Counted from the first letter of the stretch, positions 8,860 to 18,229 are shown. The stretch is 64,000 bases of DNA from Rhizobium sp. NXC14 (GCF_002117485.1 NZ_CP021031.1:372001-436000), one strand, 5' to 3'. The notes: generated by a model not told the origin, from the letters alone. Translations and numbers: made by a program.

Positions 8860-9548
8860 ATCCCGAACTCCTGCTGCTCCATGCACTGCCTTTGGATGGA
8901 TCGATGTGGGCAGCCCAGCTCGACCTCCTGCCAGGTGCAACGTATGCGCCAACGCTTTATGGTTTCGGTGATCGCGTCGAAGACTGGGCAGCCGAAGCCC
9001 TAAAGCTTCCGACCGGTAATAAAGTCATTGCCGTCGGCTGCTCGGTTGGTGGCTCATGCGCCTTGGAGGTTGCTGCACTCGCGCCGGAACGGGTTGCGGC
9101 GTTGGTTCTGATAGGGACAAAGGCGGCGCGGCGACTGGATTCCGGGCTTCACGTAACCTACGCCACTAGACTTCAGGAGATGGGGCTATCGGCTGCATGG
9201 CACGAATGGTGGAAGCCTGCGTTTGCGAGGACCACGTCTGCAGCGATCATCGCTGAGGCGGAGAGTATCGTTATGCGTCAGCCCCTTGATGATGTACTAC
9301 GAGGCGTCGAGGCATTCCACACCCGCAGAAGTCGCGGCGATACCCTTTCGACATTCTCAGGCCCAGTGCACGTAGTCACAGGCGCAGACGACGTCTTACC
9401 CGGACTGGCGACCATTTCCAAGCAAGCCGGGATAGCCCAAAACGGTTGCCTGCATGTTGTCCCCGACTGTGGGCATTACGTGCCGATGGAACGACCGGAG
9501 GCGCTAAACTCGATAATCCGCCAATTGATAAATCAGATAGCGCTGTGA
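8856..9548 (+). CDS. Alpha/beta hydrolase
   Basis: A 230-residue alpha/beta-hydrolase fold protein. It opens with LLLLHALPLDGSMWAAQLDL, the oxyanion-side loop. The nucleophile elbow is VGCSVGGSCAL near residue 64, the acid is in TGADDVLPG, and the catalytic His is in PDCGHYVPMERPEALN near the C-terminus. It is a soluble hydrolase, probably an esterase or lactonase. It is coupled by an ATGA overlap to the nucleotidyltransferase-like gene and overlaps, tail to tail, the 3' end of the next minus-strand gene by 16 bp. The substrate is unknown. Confidence 0.88.
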   Translation: MNPELLLLHALPLDGSMWAAQLDLLPGATYAPTLYGFGDRVEDWAAEALKLPTGNKVIAVGCSVGGSCALEVAALAPERVAALVLIGTKAARRLDSGLHVTYATRLQEMGLSAAWHEWWKPAFARTTSAAIIAEAESIVMRQPLDDVLRGVEAFHTRRSRGDTLSTFSGPVHVVTGADDVLPGLATISKQAGIAQNGCLHVVPDCGHYVPMERPEALNSIIRQLINQIAL

Positions 9549-10012
9549 ACGAGTTGCTTGGCGCGTGCTCGTTCGCTTGCTTCGATGTGGTTCACCCGGC
9601 CAAGGTAGGTCTCGGCACGAGCTATGGGGTCGTGAAGATACTGATCCGGCCCGAGCATCTTGTTGTCATTGAGATCGCGCCTGTCGAGCAGATCAAAGGT
9701 GACGCGTTCGAGGCGGCAATTCCATCCTTCTGCAGATCGGCTCGCCCAACCATTCGTGTGGTAGGCTAGGAGTCGGTTCCGCAACGAATAGCCGTGGTGG
9801 TCGAAAGCGACGACCCCGTCGGTCACGAAGATATGGTTTCCGGCAAACCCTTCGCCTGGGATAATGCGCTCCGCGTAAAATTCAGGAAGGGGTGCCTCCT
9901 TCAAAAACACTCCGGCCAGAATGGCGCACGCGCCATTTCCGAAGAAGATGCGGTCAGGCAGAGCCCAGCGTCGCACGGGGTCTTTCTTTATGCCGGGCTT
10001 CAACATGTACAT
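9533..10012 (-). CDS. Conserved hypothetical protein
   Basis: A 159-residue protein I do not assign to a named family. Distinct blocks look conserved rather than random: PDRIFFGNGACAILAGVFL, ERIIPGEGFAGNHIFVTDG, VVAFDHHGYS and KMLGPDQYLHDPIARAE. There is no signal peptide or membrane segment, and Trp, His and Asp are frequent, so it is probably a cytosolic enzyme or binding protein. It overlaps the end of the alpha/beta hydrolase gene by 16 bp on the opposite strand. Confidence 0.7.
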   Translation of the reverse strand: MYMLKPGIKKDPVRRWALPDRIFFGNGACAILAGVFLKEAPLPEFYAERIIPGEGFAGNHIFVTDGVVAFDHHGYSLRNRLLAYHTNGWASRSAEGWNCRLERVTFDLLDRRDLNDNKMLGPDQYLHDPIARAETYLGRVNHIEASERARAKQLVHSAI

Positions 10013-10087
10013 GGTCGATGCACACCCCTTACGCGAATAGCTGAATCAATCACTACCAGCCTGGTCAACGATTAGTGTCACGTCAAT

Positions 10088-12406
10088 TCAAATACCGTCG
10101 AAGCTCAAGTTATGCTCGCGATCCAAGGATTTAGGAGAAGCGGAGACAACCTCGTTGATGAGATCAATATCGCCGACGAGAACGACGGTCTCGATGCCGC
10201 GAGTTATCGCTGTGTAGAGCATGGTTCGGTCCAGAAGCTTCGACCGGACGACAGGGATGATGACCCGTTTGAATGCCGACCCCTGAGCCTTGTGGACGCT
10301 GATCGCCCAGCCGTGGGTGAGCTTCTCAAGGTCGGCCGTGGTGATCACGTCTTCAGCGCCGTCGTCGAACCGCACCCAGGCACCTTTGGGGTGGGGCTTG
10401 GTGACGACGCCCAGGGAGCCGTTCATGAACGCGGCGCAGATCGGATCGCCCGTGACCTTGTCGAGAACATGCTTCCCTTCATCGTCGAGCTGAGGGGCCT
10501 TCGAATAATCGTTCTTCAACCACATGATTTTCGAGCCGACGCTCAAACCCCAATCCTCGACATTCGCCTGCTTGGACATGTACTCGATCTCAATGGCCCG
10601 GTTCAGCTCTTTCGATCCGGCTGGGCCGTTCTTTGCCTGCGTGAGTATCTGGACGTCCATTTCGTGCAGTGCGGCCGTCTTGCCATAGGCTGGAACCCGC
10701 CCGCACATGGCGCGGAAGGCCGCTACGGTCTTTCCGGCCACGTCGTCTTTCGACGCCGGGAAGAGATAGACGCCAGGCGTCAGCGCGACATTCGGATCGA
10801 AGCGGCGGAGACCGACTGCCTTGCCAGTGCGCACGGCGGATGCGATGGCCGGAATGCCGGTGGCGTCGTCCTGTCGGTGTACGATGTCCAAAGTGACCGA
10901 AGGTATTCTCGTCGCCTTGACCATGGTGTGGAAGGGCAGGCCGGCTCCGATGGGCGGAAGCTGTCCCGGATCGCCGATGAAGATCAGGTTGACCTCGATG
11001 GGCAACTGAGCGAGCACCCGGTAGATCGATGGAGTGTCGAGCATGGAGGATTCGTCGAAGATGACCGTCCCCGCCTCGATACGACGGCCAGCATCCTCGA
11101 TGTCGTGAACCAGCCGCGAGAGGGTGCTCGCTGGACGACCTGTCGCCTCGCTGATCCGCCTGACGGCACGGCCCGCGAGAGCCACCTGCAGGTGTTCGAC
11201 GCCATGGCGCTGCGAAGCCGGAAGACCGTCACGGATGGCCTCCAATGCCGCAAGGATCGCCCGAACGACGGTCGTCTTACCCGTGCCCGCGCCGCCGCTG
11301 ATCACGCAAAAGCCACAGGTCGTGGCCATGAAGACCGCCTCGCGCTGCGCATCGGTAAGGGCATAACCGATCTCCGCCTCGACCTTGGCCATGGCCTCGA
11401 CAACCAGCTTGCCGTCGAATCCCAGCCCTTCGCGACCGATGCGCTCGCCGATCTGCCGAGCGACCTCTTCCTCCATGAAGCGGCAGGCCCTCGACTGTAG
11501 AAGCTCGGAGGCTGGCGACACCACGCGACCACTGGCCAAGGCCAGATCGATGGCAATCGCCGGATCGCCAGTCCAAGGTGCGAGCAGGCGCTTCACCAGA
11601 GGTTTCAGAACCGGGGAAGGGGAGGCCATGTTCCCTGCCCGGAAGCGAATGGCCAACGCCTCCTCGACGGCGGCCGTCAATCGCCTCGGATCATCGAGGG
11701 CAACGCCAAGACGAAGCGCTCTCGCGTCCACGTCCTTCCACGGCTCCAGCAATGTCATTGTGAACGGGTCGGCCTTGATGCGGGCGATAGCTCCAAGACC
11801 CCAGACACGGGCGGCAGCACCAGCCACACGAGGCGAGACGCCGTAGCGATCCAGCCATCGAAAGATTTCGACCTCCTCGGCCAGCATGCCGAAGCCGTCG
11901 ACGATGGCGATGGCCCGATCCGCGCCGACGACGTCCGCGAGCGCCTTCAAGTCGCGATCCCGAATGAGGTCGTAGATGGTTTCGCCGAAGCGCTCCCAGA
12001 CCTTCTCCGCCATCGCCCAGCCGAGACCGACGAAGCGCTTGTCGCTAGCAAGGTGCCGGATGATCGCCCGACCTTTGGTGACGAGGGGCAAAGCCACCTC
12101 GGCATGAAGCTGCGGACCATATTCTGGATGGAGTTGGATCGAGCCTGTGACACGCCAAGTCTCGCCAACCGCCGGATCACGCGGTGATCTCTTGGAGAGT
12201 ACGAGGGCACGGCGGAGCTGCTCGGTCTCGTCGCGGCCGATGATGACGTGGTCGCCGAACCGGCTGGCATGAACTGACGTAATGGACAGCTCCCAGGAAG
12301 ACTGCTCAGAACGCTCACCAAGGACCAGGAACGTCTGCCCCTCTGCGCCACCCCGTCGTTGATTGGCCCCTGCCATGGGCTCTGGCTCTCCGTTCACTGC
12401 GGCCAC
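10088..12406 (-). CDS. RecD-like ATP-dependent DNA helicase (superfamily 1)
   Basis: A 772-residue SF1 helicase of the RecD/TraA type, expected to move 5' to 3' on DNA. Motifs in order: Walker A ISGGAGTGKTTVVRA near residue 375, Walker B VIFDESSML, FIGDPGQLPPIGAG (motif III), and near the C-terminus GWAISVHKAQGSAFKRVI and YTAITRGIETVVLVGD (motifs V and VI). The N-terminal 350 residues carry no motif I recognise, but look like the OB/helix-hairpin region of RecD2-like proteins. The GTG at 12406 is the longest start; an ATG at 12373 is possible. It follows the recombinase module on the same strand, so it may be cargo or a partner. Confidence 0.88.
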   Translation of the reverse strand: MAAVNGEPEPMAGANQRRGGAEGQTFLVLGERSEQSSWELSITSVHASRFGDHVIIGRDETEQLRRALVLSKRSPRDPAVGETWRVTGSIQLHPEYGPQLHAEVALPLVTKGRAIIRHLASDKRFVGLGWAMAEKVWERFGETIYDLIRDRDLKALADVVGADRAIAIVDGFGMLAEEVEIFRWLDRYGVSPRVAGAAARVWGLGAIARIKADPFTMTLLEPWKDVDARALRLGVALDDPRRLTAAVEEALAIRFRAGNMASPSPVLKPLVKRLLAPWTGDPAIAIDLALASGRVVSPASELLQSRACRFMEEEVARQIGERIGREGLGFDGKLVVEAMAKVEAEIGYALTDAQREAVFMATTCGFCVISGGAGTGKTTVVRAILAALEAIRDGLPASQRHGVEHLQVALAGRAVRRISEATGRPASTLSRLVHDIEDAGRRIEAGTVIFDESSMLDTPSIYRVLAQLPIEVNLIFIGDPGQLPPIGAGLPFHTMVKATRIPSVTLDIVHRQDDATGIPAIASAVRTGKAVGLRRFDPNVALTPGVYLFPASKDDVAGKTVAAFRAMCGRVPAYGKTAALHEMDVQILTQAKNGPAGSKELNRAIEIEYMSKQANVEDWGLSVGSKIMWLKNDYSKAPQLDDEGKHVLDKVTGDPICAAFMNGSLGVVTKPHPKGAWVRFDDGAEDVITTADLEKLTHGWAISVHKAQGSAFKRVIIPVVRSKLLDRTMLYTAITRGIETVVLVGDIDLINEVVSASPKSLDREHNLSFDGI

Positions 12407-12515
12407 CCACGACGGGACGTCGCGGGTCCCTGTGCCTCATTCACTGCGATCCAGCTCCCACGGCCTGTCGGGGCCACGACGGCGCGGCTCCGAGGACCAG
12501 ACTTCAAACACCCAA

Positions 12516-12764
12516 TCATGGAAGTCTACCAGTCTCGGCGATCACCGCGCTCAGTCGCTTCATGCGATCCAGGTCGCGGCGCAGCGAGGCGTTCTCCGCC
12601 TTCAGCCGAAGGTTTTCTTCCTCCAAGGCCATCTGGTTGCCATCGACCTTGGCCTTCTGCTCGCGGTCCGCTTCCGCCTGTTCGAGGCGGGTCAGGTTGG
12701 CCTTGCGATCACGGTCGTCAGCATTGCCGAGGATTTCGGCGCAGCGAGGATTGGTGCGGAACAC
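12516..12764 (-). pseudogene. Coiled-coil C-terminal remnant of the third recombinase gene
   Basis: An open frame of 82 codons rich in Leu, Glu, Lys and Arg with clear heptads (MALEEENLRLKAENASLRRD). It lies directly after, and out of frame with, the truncated recombinase-like gene at 12718-13440. I read it as the coiled-coil tail of that gene, cut off by a deletion at about 12770. It could instead be a small separate coiled-coil protein, like the small third protein of Tn554-type modules. The relationship is inference. Confidence 0.5.
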
Positions 12765-13440
12765 CTAGCGAGCGGGAGAACCCGCCATGCTCTCCGGCCG
12801 GTCGTCCGTCGGCATCCAGATACTCGCGCCAACGCTTCCAGTCCAATGGAAGGAGGGCAGCCTCTCCGATACGGAAGCCCATGATGATCTGGACCTTAAA
12901 TGCCGCAAACCGGATCGCGTCCGAGAAGGACATGGGCGTCTCTGTGAAGACAATCCGCACCCGCTCCCAGAAGGCCCTTTCATCCGGAAGCTTCGACGCC
13001 GACTTCCTTTCGGCCAGGCTGCGCCGAAGGCTCTTGCGGCCGCCATGAGCGTTTTGCCGATTTCGGACTGCGTCGGCCTGTTGCTGGGCCGCTAAGGCAT
13101 TTTTTGTAGCATATGGCTCGCAATAGCGGGCCAGAGAAGGGATGTCAGCGAGTTTCTGCCTATCGATAACGTTCCTGACCATGGTGGCAAAGTCGAGTGC
13201 CACCTTGCCGGAAACCTGTCCCTCCAGGGTGGCGTTGTAGGCCTGCTGGATTTGCACCGGTGTCACGGCCCACGGCGGCGTCTCTCCAGCCACGGGCGCG
13301 AGCTGACGGATTGGAACCGCGATTTTTATCGCGCTTAGTGGCTTCGTTTTGCGGACGAGAAGTTGATGGATAAGGACGGCCTGATAGAGGTCCATCCATG
13401 CCGGAGGCATCGGGCCACCCACAACCGGCTCCTGTTCCAT
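12718..13440 (-). pseudogene. Truncated tyrosine recombinase-like protein, third gene of the module
   Basis: A 240-codon frame whose last recognisable part, IMGFRIGEAALLPLDWKRW, carries the first Arg motif of tyrosine recombinases. The following catalytic segment (His-x-x-Arg and Tyr) is missing, and the frame runs into unrelated residues after GGFSRSL, so the gene is deleted at about 12775. The N-terminal 200 residues resemble a core-binding region (LDFATMVRNVIDRQKLADI). The ATG at 13440 (MEQEPVVGG) has an AGG-rich leader. It follows a 69-residue frame and two intact recombinase genes on the same strand. Confidence 0.7.
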
Positions 13441-13442
13441 CC

Positions 13443-13652
13443 TCAGCCTGATTTCGCAAACGAATTGGCTTCGACGCCCACTTGCCCCAACCACTGAATC
13501 GGCGGCGGCAACATGCCCCTCAACTCGGTCAGGTTCCACCGCGTATCCTTGCTGACCTTGCCATGGTCATCGTAGACCAGCCTCCAGTTAAGGCCGCGCT
13601 CTTCCGCCAGGGTCTTAGCCGTGGCGATGTATTCGGCATAGAATGGGTTCAT
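13443..13652 (-). CDS. Small protein of the recombinase module
   Basis: A 69-residue frame, MNPFYAEYIATAKTLAEERG at its start, with a basic middle (YDDHGKVSKDTRWNLTELRG). It overlaps the upstream recombinase gene by four bases (ATGA) and ends two bases before the start of the third gene. The tight packing suggests it is a real, translationally coupled member of the module. I recognise no domain, and its function is unknown. Confidence 0.55.
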   Translation of the reverse strand: MNPFYAEYIATAKTLAEERGLNWRLVYDDHGKVSKDTRWNLTELRGMLPPPIQWLGQVGVEANSFAKSG

Positions 13653-15181
13653 ACCTCTTCCTGACCATCAGGTTTCAGCTCCTCGGCGATGCGCCGTGCG
13701 GCGTCGAGGGTGCTCTTCAATTGAGCGTAAGCAGGGGATTGCTGGTTGTTGCGGGACGCAGCGGCAAATTCCGTCACCACTGGACGAAGGCTATCCACGA
13801 CCTCTTGATGGATTTCTGGGTCGTTCAGCGGCATGAACTGGGAGCAGGTGTAGCAAGCCACCACCGGGTTCTTCATGCAGAGGTTTTGACCGAGATTGCA
13901 ACCGCCTATTCCGGCAATGGGAATCCCGTGAGGCACGCCGCCGATCTGCTTCTCGGCCGGAAGACCAAGCAGCATCGCCTTATCGATGGTTTTCGTCGTC
14001 GCGATCTTGGCGACGTGCTTGTAGATCGGCGAGATCGCCAGGGCGGCGTTGATACGCTTGGCCTGTGGCGGCGACGCGTCGAAGTATACGTTTGCGACGC
14101 GGTCGCTGGAGTGACCCATGAACTCCGAGAGACCAGCGTGCGAGATGCCGCCGTCCGCGAGACGTTGTGCCGCCGTATGTCTCAAGTCGGTTGGAGACCA
14201 AGCCTCACCAGTCAGGTCCGACGTAAGCTCAAGAATGACCCGGCTGACACCGGACGGCGTGAGGCCGAAGAGGAGGCGAGGGGGCACGCCCTCCTCTATC
14301 ATGACCCTTCCTGCGTCCCGACGCTTCACGAACTCATTGAAGAGCGGGCCCCACTCTCGCTTGATCCGCCGGGTTTCTCGAATGCGCTTGCGCTTGTCCT
14401 TTTGCTTGATCCGGGCGACCGCCACATGCACCGCACCGGTCGAGTATAGCCGAACATCGGCCGTCTCGATCCGCGCGATCTGACCCGGACGGAAGGCATA
14501 TTGGTACGACGTGACCAAGATGCACACGTCCCGCAGCGCTTCGTCATCAATCGACTGCGGATCATTCGAGAGCGCAGCGCACATCGCGTCGATATGGTCG
14601 ACGATCAGGCTTTGATGATCCAGTGGCATGAAGCAGTCGCCGATGCGAACGACGCGATACTTGTCCACCTTCGGACTTTTTAAAGCGCGGATGAGGGATG
14701 CTGCCGTGGGCGTCCAATGACCAATGTTCAGCCGACAGAGGGAATGAAGAATGGCTCTTAGCGAGTAGCTTTCCCTGGCACTCACCTCTGCAAGAACGAA
14801 TGTGTTCCAATGGGATCGAGCGTCGAATGGCTGCGACACCAATAGCTCGATCAGCGAGAGGACGCCACGACGTGCGAGGTAGCTTAGGGTGCTGCCAAAC
14901 AAGATCGTCACGTAGTGAAGGTCGTGTTCGCCAAGCCAGTCGGCGAACACATGTTTCATGACCTGTGTTGCGGGACCAAATGCATTGAACGATATTGGAT
15001 GCTGGCGGCCGTCCAAGGCAAGGAAGACCTGGTCGGTTTCGGACAGGTCCCGGACGGAGCATATCTCGTTCGCAAAATCATCGTAGTATTTCACCACCGC
15101 AGGCAACGGCGGCAAACTCGATGTCAGGCGATCAATATCGGCGACGAGGCGGTCGCTCTGGAGCGTGATGGCGGGCTTCAA
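13649..15181 (-). CDS. Tyrosine recombinase/integrase with C-terminal Cys motifs, second gene of the module
   Basis: About 510 residues. The catalytic set of tyrosine recombinases is visible: Arg in SYQYAFRPGQIARIE, the His-Arg region SPTDLRHTAAQRLADGG, GHSSDRVANV and the Tyr nucleophile in VYFDASP. After the catalytic core, a C-terminal extension carries paired cysteines (CNLGQNLC and CYTC), probably a zinc-binding knot. The start is probably the TTG at 15181, which overlaps the stop of the first recombinase gene; a longer open frame to 15418 lies inside that gene and does not look like protein. It probably acts with its neighbour in excision and integration of the surrounding element. Confidence 0.85.
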   Translation of the reverse strand: MKPAITLQSDRLVADIDRLTSSLPPLPAVVKYYDDFANEICSVRDLSETDQVFLALDGRQHPISFNAFGPATQVMKHVFADWLGEHDLHYVTILFGSTLSYLARRGVLSLIELLVSQPFDARSHWNTFVLAEVSARESYSLRAILHSLCRLNIGHWTPTAASLIRALKSPKVDKYRVVRIGDCFMPLDHQSLIVDHIDAMCAALSNDPQSIDDEALRDVCILVTSYQYAFRPGQIARIETADVRLYSTGAVHVAVARIKQKDKRKRIRETRRIKREWGPLFNEFVKRRDAGRVMIEEGVPPRLLFGLTPSGVSRVILELTSDLTGEAWSPTDLRHTAAQRLADGGISHAGLSEFMGHSSDRVANVYFDASPPQAKRINAALAISPIYKHVAKIATTKTIDKAMLLGLPAEKQIGGVPHGIPIAGIGGCNLGQNLCMKNPVVACYTCSQFMPLNDPEIHQEVVDSLRPVVTEFAAASRNNQQSPAYAQLKSTLDAARRIAEELKPDGQEEV

Positions 15182-16392
15182 TGGGACGTCTTCGGAACAG
15201 TGCGTCGAAGAGCATCCACAAAGTGGTCGAACTTTTCGCCCCAGACTTCGTCCAGGCTGGTTTCGAAGTAGGCCTTGGCATAGAGGCGCGGCATATCCGA
15301 CTTCTTCGACCACCCAAAAAACGTCCGCAGCTTCTCCTGAGCCTTGTCCAGACCATTGCCCGTGTCCTGATACCGACGCATCCTGACGACAGCAGATGTA
15401 TGGCGGAGGTCGTGACAAGAGACGCCTTTAAGCCCCTGCTTTTTCAGAGATTGCTTGGCTTCGTCGGACAGAGCGTCCGTCGCAACCTCGAAGATTTCGC
15501 TGAGAGATCGCAGCGAAAGTGGCAGACCTTTTTGAGAGATCAGAAGATGCGGATGATTTGCCCGTCCGCGATAGTTGCGGATGTAGAACCTGACGAGTTC
15601 GACAATCTCTTCCTGTAGCGGAAGCTGGCGTCGAGAGGTCTCCGTCTTCAGTCCAGGCTGTTCGTACCTTGGGTCCGGATCATCGACCTCCTCGACATCC
15701 AACCAGTGAACGGTCTTGCGAGCGACTGGGTCGAAGTCCTCCTTGAACGAGGAAGCGTACAGCAACGCGCCTTCACCACGCCGAAGCCCAAGGCGCAACA
15801 GCAACATGAAGACCAAGAGGTTGCGCCAGCGCAGCGTCTCAGTCTTGAAGGGGTTGCGCGTCGAATCCGGCCTGAAGATTTCGTACAGGTCCTCGATGAC
15901 GAGCGGCGGAAGTGCCCGGATCGGCGGCGGCGGCTTCTGGGGGTTCGGAACCAGGTTGCGGTAGAAAGTCTCAAGGCGATGTACTTTTGCCTGGATTTCG
16001 TTCGCCCGCGCACCAGCCGTGCTACCGGCCTGGCGAAGCATTTCCGTCGCGAAGTCGAGCGCAAACTTCCATGTGGACGACTTGTCTGCGTTCTCGACGA
16101 CTGCCTCGTTCCTGAGCTGGGCGAAGAAGCCTAGAAGACATTCTTCCAAAGCATCGCCATCGGCTTCGGCTATAAGACGGTCCAGACAGTCGGTACCGTG
16201 TTGCTCGCATACTGCCTCGTAGAAACGATCAATGGCCGTCAGATATTTCTGTCGGCTCGATGGCTCCAGCCTCGGGTTCAGGACGTCACTCCAGATGGTG
16301 GCCCAAAACCGTGGGACACCAAGCGACCCGACAGCGACAAGCCCGCGTGCGGATGGCGGCAGGGCTGCATTTCTTATATTGATGATCGGCAT
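15178..16392 (-). CDS. Tyrosine recombinase/integrase, first gene of the module
   Basis: A 404-residue tyrosine recombinase. Arg I is in RLGLRRGEGALLYAS, the His-Arg box in SCHDLRHTSAVVRMRRYQ, FGWSKKSDM stands for the usual GH-S box, and the Tyr nucleophile is in RLYAKAYFE near the C-terminus. The N-terminal region SSRQKYLTAIDRFYEAV is a SAM-like core-binding domain. It is first in a same-strand module with overlapping stops and starts. About 80 bp upstream lie an inverted repeat and GCAAC pentamers, which may be the right end of the element it mobilises. Confidence 0.88.
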   Translation of the reverse strand: MPIINIRNAALPPSARGLVAVGSLGVPRFWATIWSDVLNPRLEPSSRQKYLTAIDRFYEAVCEQHGTDCLDRLIAEADGDALEECLLGFFAQLRNEAVVENADKSSTWKFALDFATEMLRQAGSTAGARANEIQAKVHRLETFYRNLVPNPQKPPPPIRALPPLVIEDLYEIFRPDSTRNPFKTETLRWRNLLVFMLLLRLGLRRGEGALLYASSFKEDFDPVARKTVHWLDVEEVDDPDPRYEQPGLKTETSRRQLPLQEEIVELVRFYIRNYRGRANHPHLLISQKGLPLSLRSLSEIFEVATDALSDEAKQSLKKQGLKGVSCHDLRHTSAVVRMRRYQDTGNGLDKAQEKLRTFFGWSKKSDMPRLYAKAYFETSLDEVWGEKFDHFVDALRRTVPKTSH

Positions 16393-16404
16393 GGTGACTC
16401 GCGT

Positions 16405-16530
16405 TCCTCAATGAACGCAACCATGCCATCGGTTCGCTTCAACGCAACACGGCAAACCGCAGCATCGCCAGTTTTCCACAGTCGTGGAAAATGCGGTTTC
16501 GGGCCAAAACGCAACAGGCAGCAAACCGCC
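16405..16530. repeat. Candidate right end of the recombinase element
   Basis: Directly upstream of the first recombinase gene are three copies of ACGCAAC (about 16412, 16440 and 16508) and the perfect inverted repeat TTTTCCACAGTCGTGGAAAA (16472-16491). The region also has TGCGGTTTCGG, which recurs in the direct repeats at 5936 and 7346. The GCAAC pentamers here face the GTTGC pentamers at those repeats, as expected of inverted element ends. The assignment is inference. Confidence 0.45.
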
Positions 16531-16566
16531 TAGATGTTCCATAATATTTGTTATGCCAGATTCGCC

Positions 16567-18198
16567 TGTAGCCGCAAAGTTAAAGTGTCCTGTTTCTGCA
16601 AAGTTAGAATGTCACTCTCTTCCCGTTTTTGATGACGGTGGAGATTGCGGATGGGATTGATAGCGATGAGCGAGCGCGATCTGCAGCGGATCGAGATTTT
16701 GTCGAAGGTGGTCGACGGCCGCATGACGTTGGTGTCGGCGGCACATGTGCTTGATCTGAGCGAGCGCCAGGTGCGTCGGCTGCTGGATCGGATCCGCACT
16801 GACGGCGCGGCATCGATAAGGCACAAGGCGATCGGTCGGCCATCGAACAACCGGATTAGCGACGGCGTTCGCGATTATGCGATGACGTTGGTTGGCGAAC
16901 GCTATGCGGATTTCGGTCCGACGCTGGCGGCCGAGAAGCTGGCCGAACGCGATGGATTGCGTGTGTCGCGCGAGACGTTGCGCAGCTGGATGGTGGAGGC
17001 TGGCCTGTGGCTATCTGCCAAGCAGCGGCGGACGTTTCATCAGCCGCGGCTGCGGCGCGAGGCCTATGGCGAGTTGGTGCAGATCGACGGGTCGGAACAC
17101 CGCTGGTTCGAGGATCGCGGGCCGCCATGCTCGCTGCTGGTGTTTGTCGACGATGCGACTGGCAGATTGATGCAGTTGCGGTTTGTGCGCTCGGAAAGCG
17201 CCTTCAGCTATTTCGAGGCACTGGCGCTATACCTCAGGCGTCACGGCGCGCCTGTGGCCTTCTACTCCGACAAGCATTCGGTATTCCGGGTGGCGAAGAA
17301 GGACGCCAAGGGTGGCCAGGGGATGACCCAGTTCGGGCGGGCGCTTTGCGAGCTAAACATCGAGATTCTTTGCGCAAATTCGAGCCAGGCCAAAGGTCGC
17401 GTCGAGCGCATGAACCGGACGCTGCAGGATCGGCTGGTCAAGGAATTACGGCTGGCGGGGATCTGGGACATGGAGACTGGCAATGCGTTTTTGCCTGGCT
17501 TCATGGAGCACTACAATGCGCGGTTTGCGATCATCCCTGCCCGGTCCGAGGACTTGCACCGGCCGCTGAATCTGGCCCCGGGTCGGTTAACTGAGATCCT
17601 TTGCAAGCGCGAGCAGCGTTACGTCGGGGCGCAGTTGACGTTTTCGTTTGAACGCAAGCGGATCATGCTGGAGGAGACCGAGGTGACGCGCGGTCTGGTG
17701 GGCCGCTATGTCGAGACCTATGCCTATGCTGACGGCCGCCTGGATGTGCGCTGGAAGGGACATTCCCTGCCCTACACGGTGTTCGACAAGGACCAGCGGG
17801 TGACGCATGCGGCAATTACCGAGAACAAGCGGCTCGGTGATGTTCTGGCCTATATCAAGGAGCGTCAGGACCAGCAGGAAAAGCCGGTCGTGAAGAGCAA
17901 CAGCGACAAAAATAGCTATAAGCCGAGAGGTCGCAAGCCCGGAAGGCGCACGGACTACATGAATGATCCGGCGGTGATTGCGCGGCGAGAGAAAGCGCTG
18001 TTGAGGCAGCAGGCTGCCGAGTGAACCGTCGATCGGATAGTCTCAAAGCTAAAGCCGAAGGGGTGTCTCTCACCCGCCCCGATCTGCTCTTGCAACCGGT
18101 ATCAGCCGCTCAGATCGGGGCTGATCGGTGTGCCGCGTAGCAACCTCGCGGACATTTCTACTTTGCACAACGGCGGACATTCCAACTTCCCCGCCACA
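16567..18198 (+). mobile_element. ISNCY-type insertion sequence, copy 1
   Basis: A complete element of about 1.63 kb. The left end begins TGTAGCCGCAAAGTTAAAGT and the right end, read inward, begins TGTGGCGGGGAAGTTGGAAT, giving imperfect terminal inverted repeats. Further AAAGTTAGAATGTC-like subrepeats lie inside both ends. The same ends and transposase recur at 33751-35378. The bases flanking this copy (TCGCC on the left, TTGCT on the right) do not match, so it has no visible target duplication, and its neighbourhood may have been rearranged after insertion. Confidence 0.88.
16651..18024 (+). CDS. ISNCY-type transposase, copy 1
   Basis: A 457-residue DDE transposase. An N-terminal helix-turn-helix (ERDLQRIEILSKVVDGRM, then SERQVRRLLDRI) is followed by an rve-type integrase core (LVQIDGSEHRWFEDRG, VDDATGRLMQLRF, PVAFYSDKHSVF and ANSSQAKGRVERMNRTLQDR), with Asp, Asp and Glu placed as the catalytic triad. 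The ATG at 16651 has GGTGGAG seven bases upstream. It is about 90% identical by eye to the protein at 33833-35206 and appears intact. Confidence 0.92.
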   Translation: MGLIAMSERDLQRIEILSKVVDGRMTLVSAAHVLDLSERQVRRLLDRIRTDGAASIRHKAIGRPSNNRISDGVRDYAMTLVGERYADFGPTLAAEKLAERDGLRVSRETLRSWMVEAGLWLSAKQRRTFHQPRLRREAYGELVQIDGSEHRWFEDRGPPCSLLVFVDDATGRLMQLRFVRSESAFSYFEALALYLRRHGAPVAFYSDKHSVFRVAKKDAKGGQGMTQFGRALCELNIEILCANSSQAKGRVERMNRTLQDRLVKELRLAGIWDMETGNAFLPGFMEHYNARFAIIPARSEDLHRPLNLAPGRLTEILCKREQRYVGAQLTFSFERKRIMLEETEVTRGLVGRYVETYAYADGRLDVRWKGHSLPYTVFDKDQRVTHAAITENKRLGDVLAYIKERQDQQEKPVVKSNSDKNSYKPRGRKPGRRTDYMNDPAVIARREKALLRQQAAE

Positions 18199-18229
18199 TT
18201 GCTTGTAGGAGCTATTTAGTAATGCGACA

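Noticed and set aside
10112..11500. Long plus-strand open frame opposite the RecD-like helicase
   Set aside because: It mirrors the helicase gene, whose motifs are all on the minus strand.
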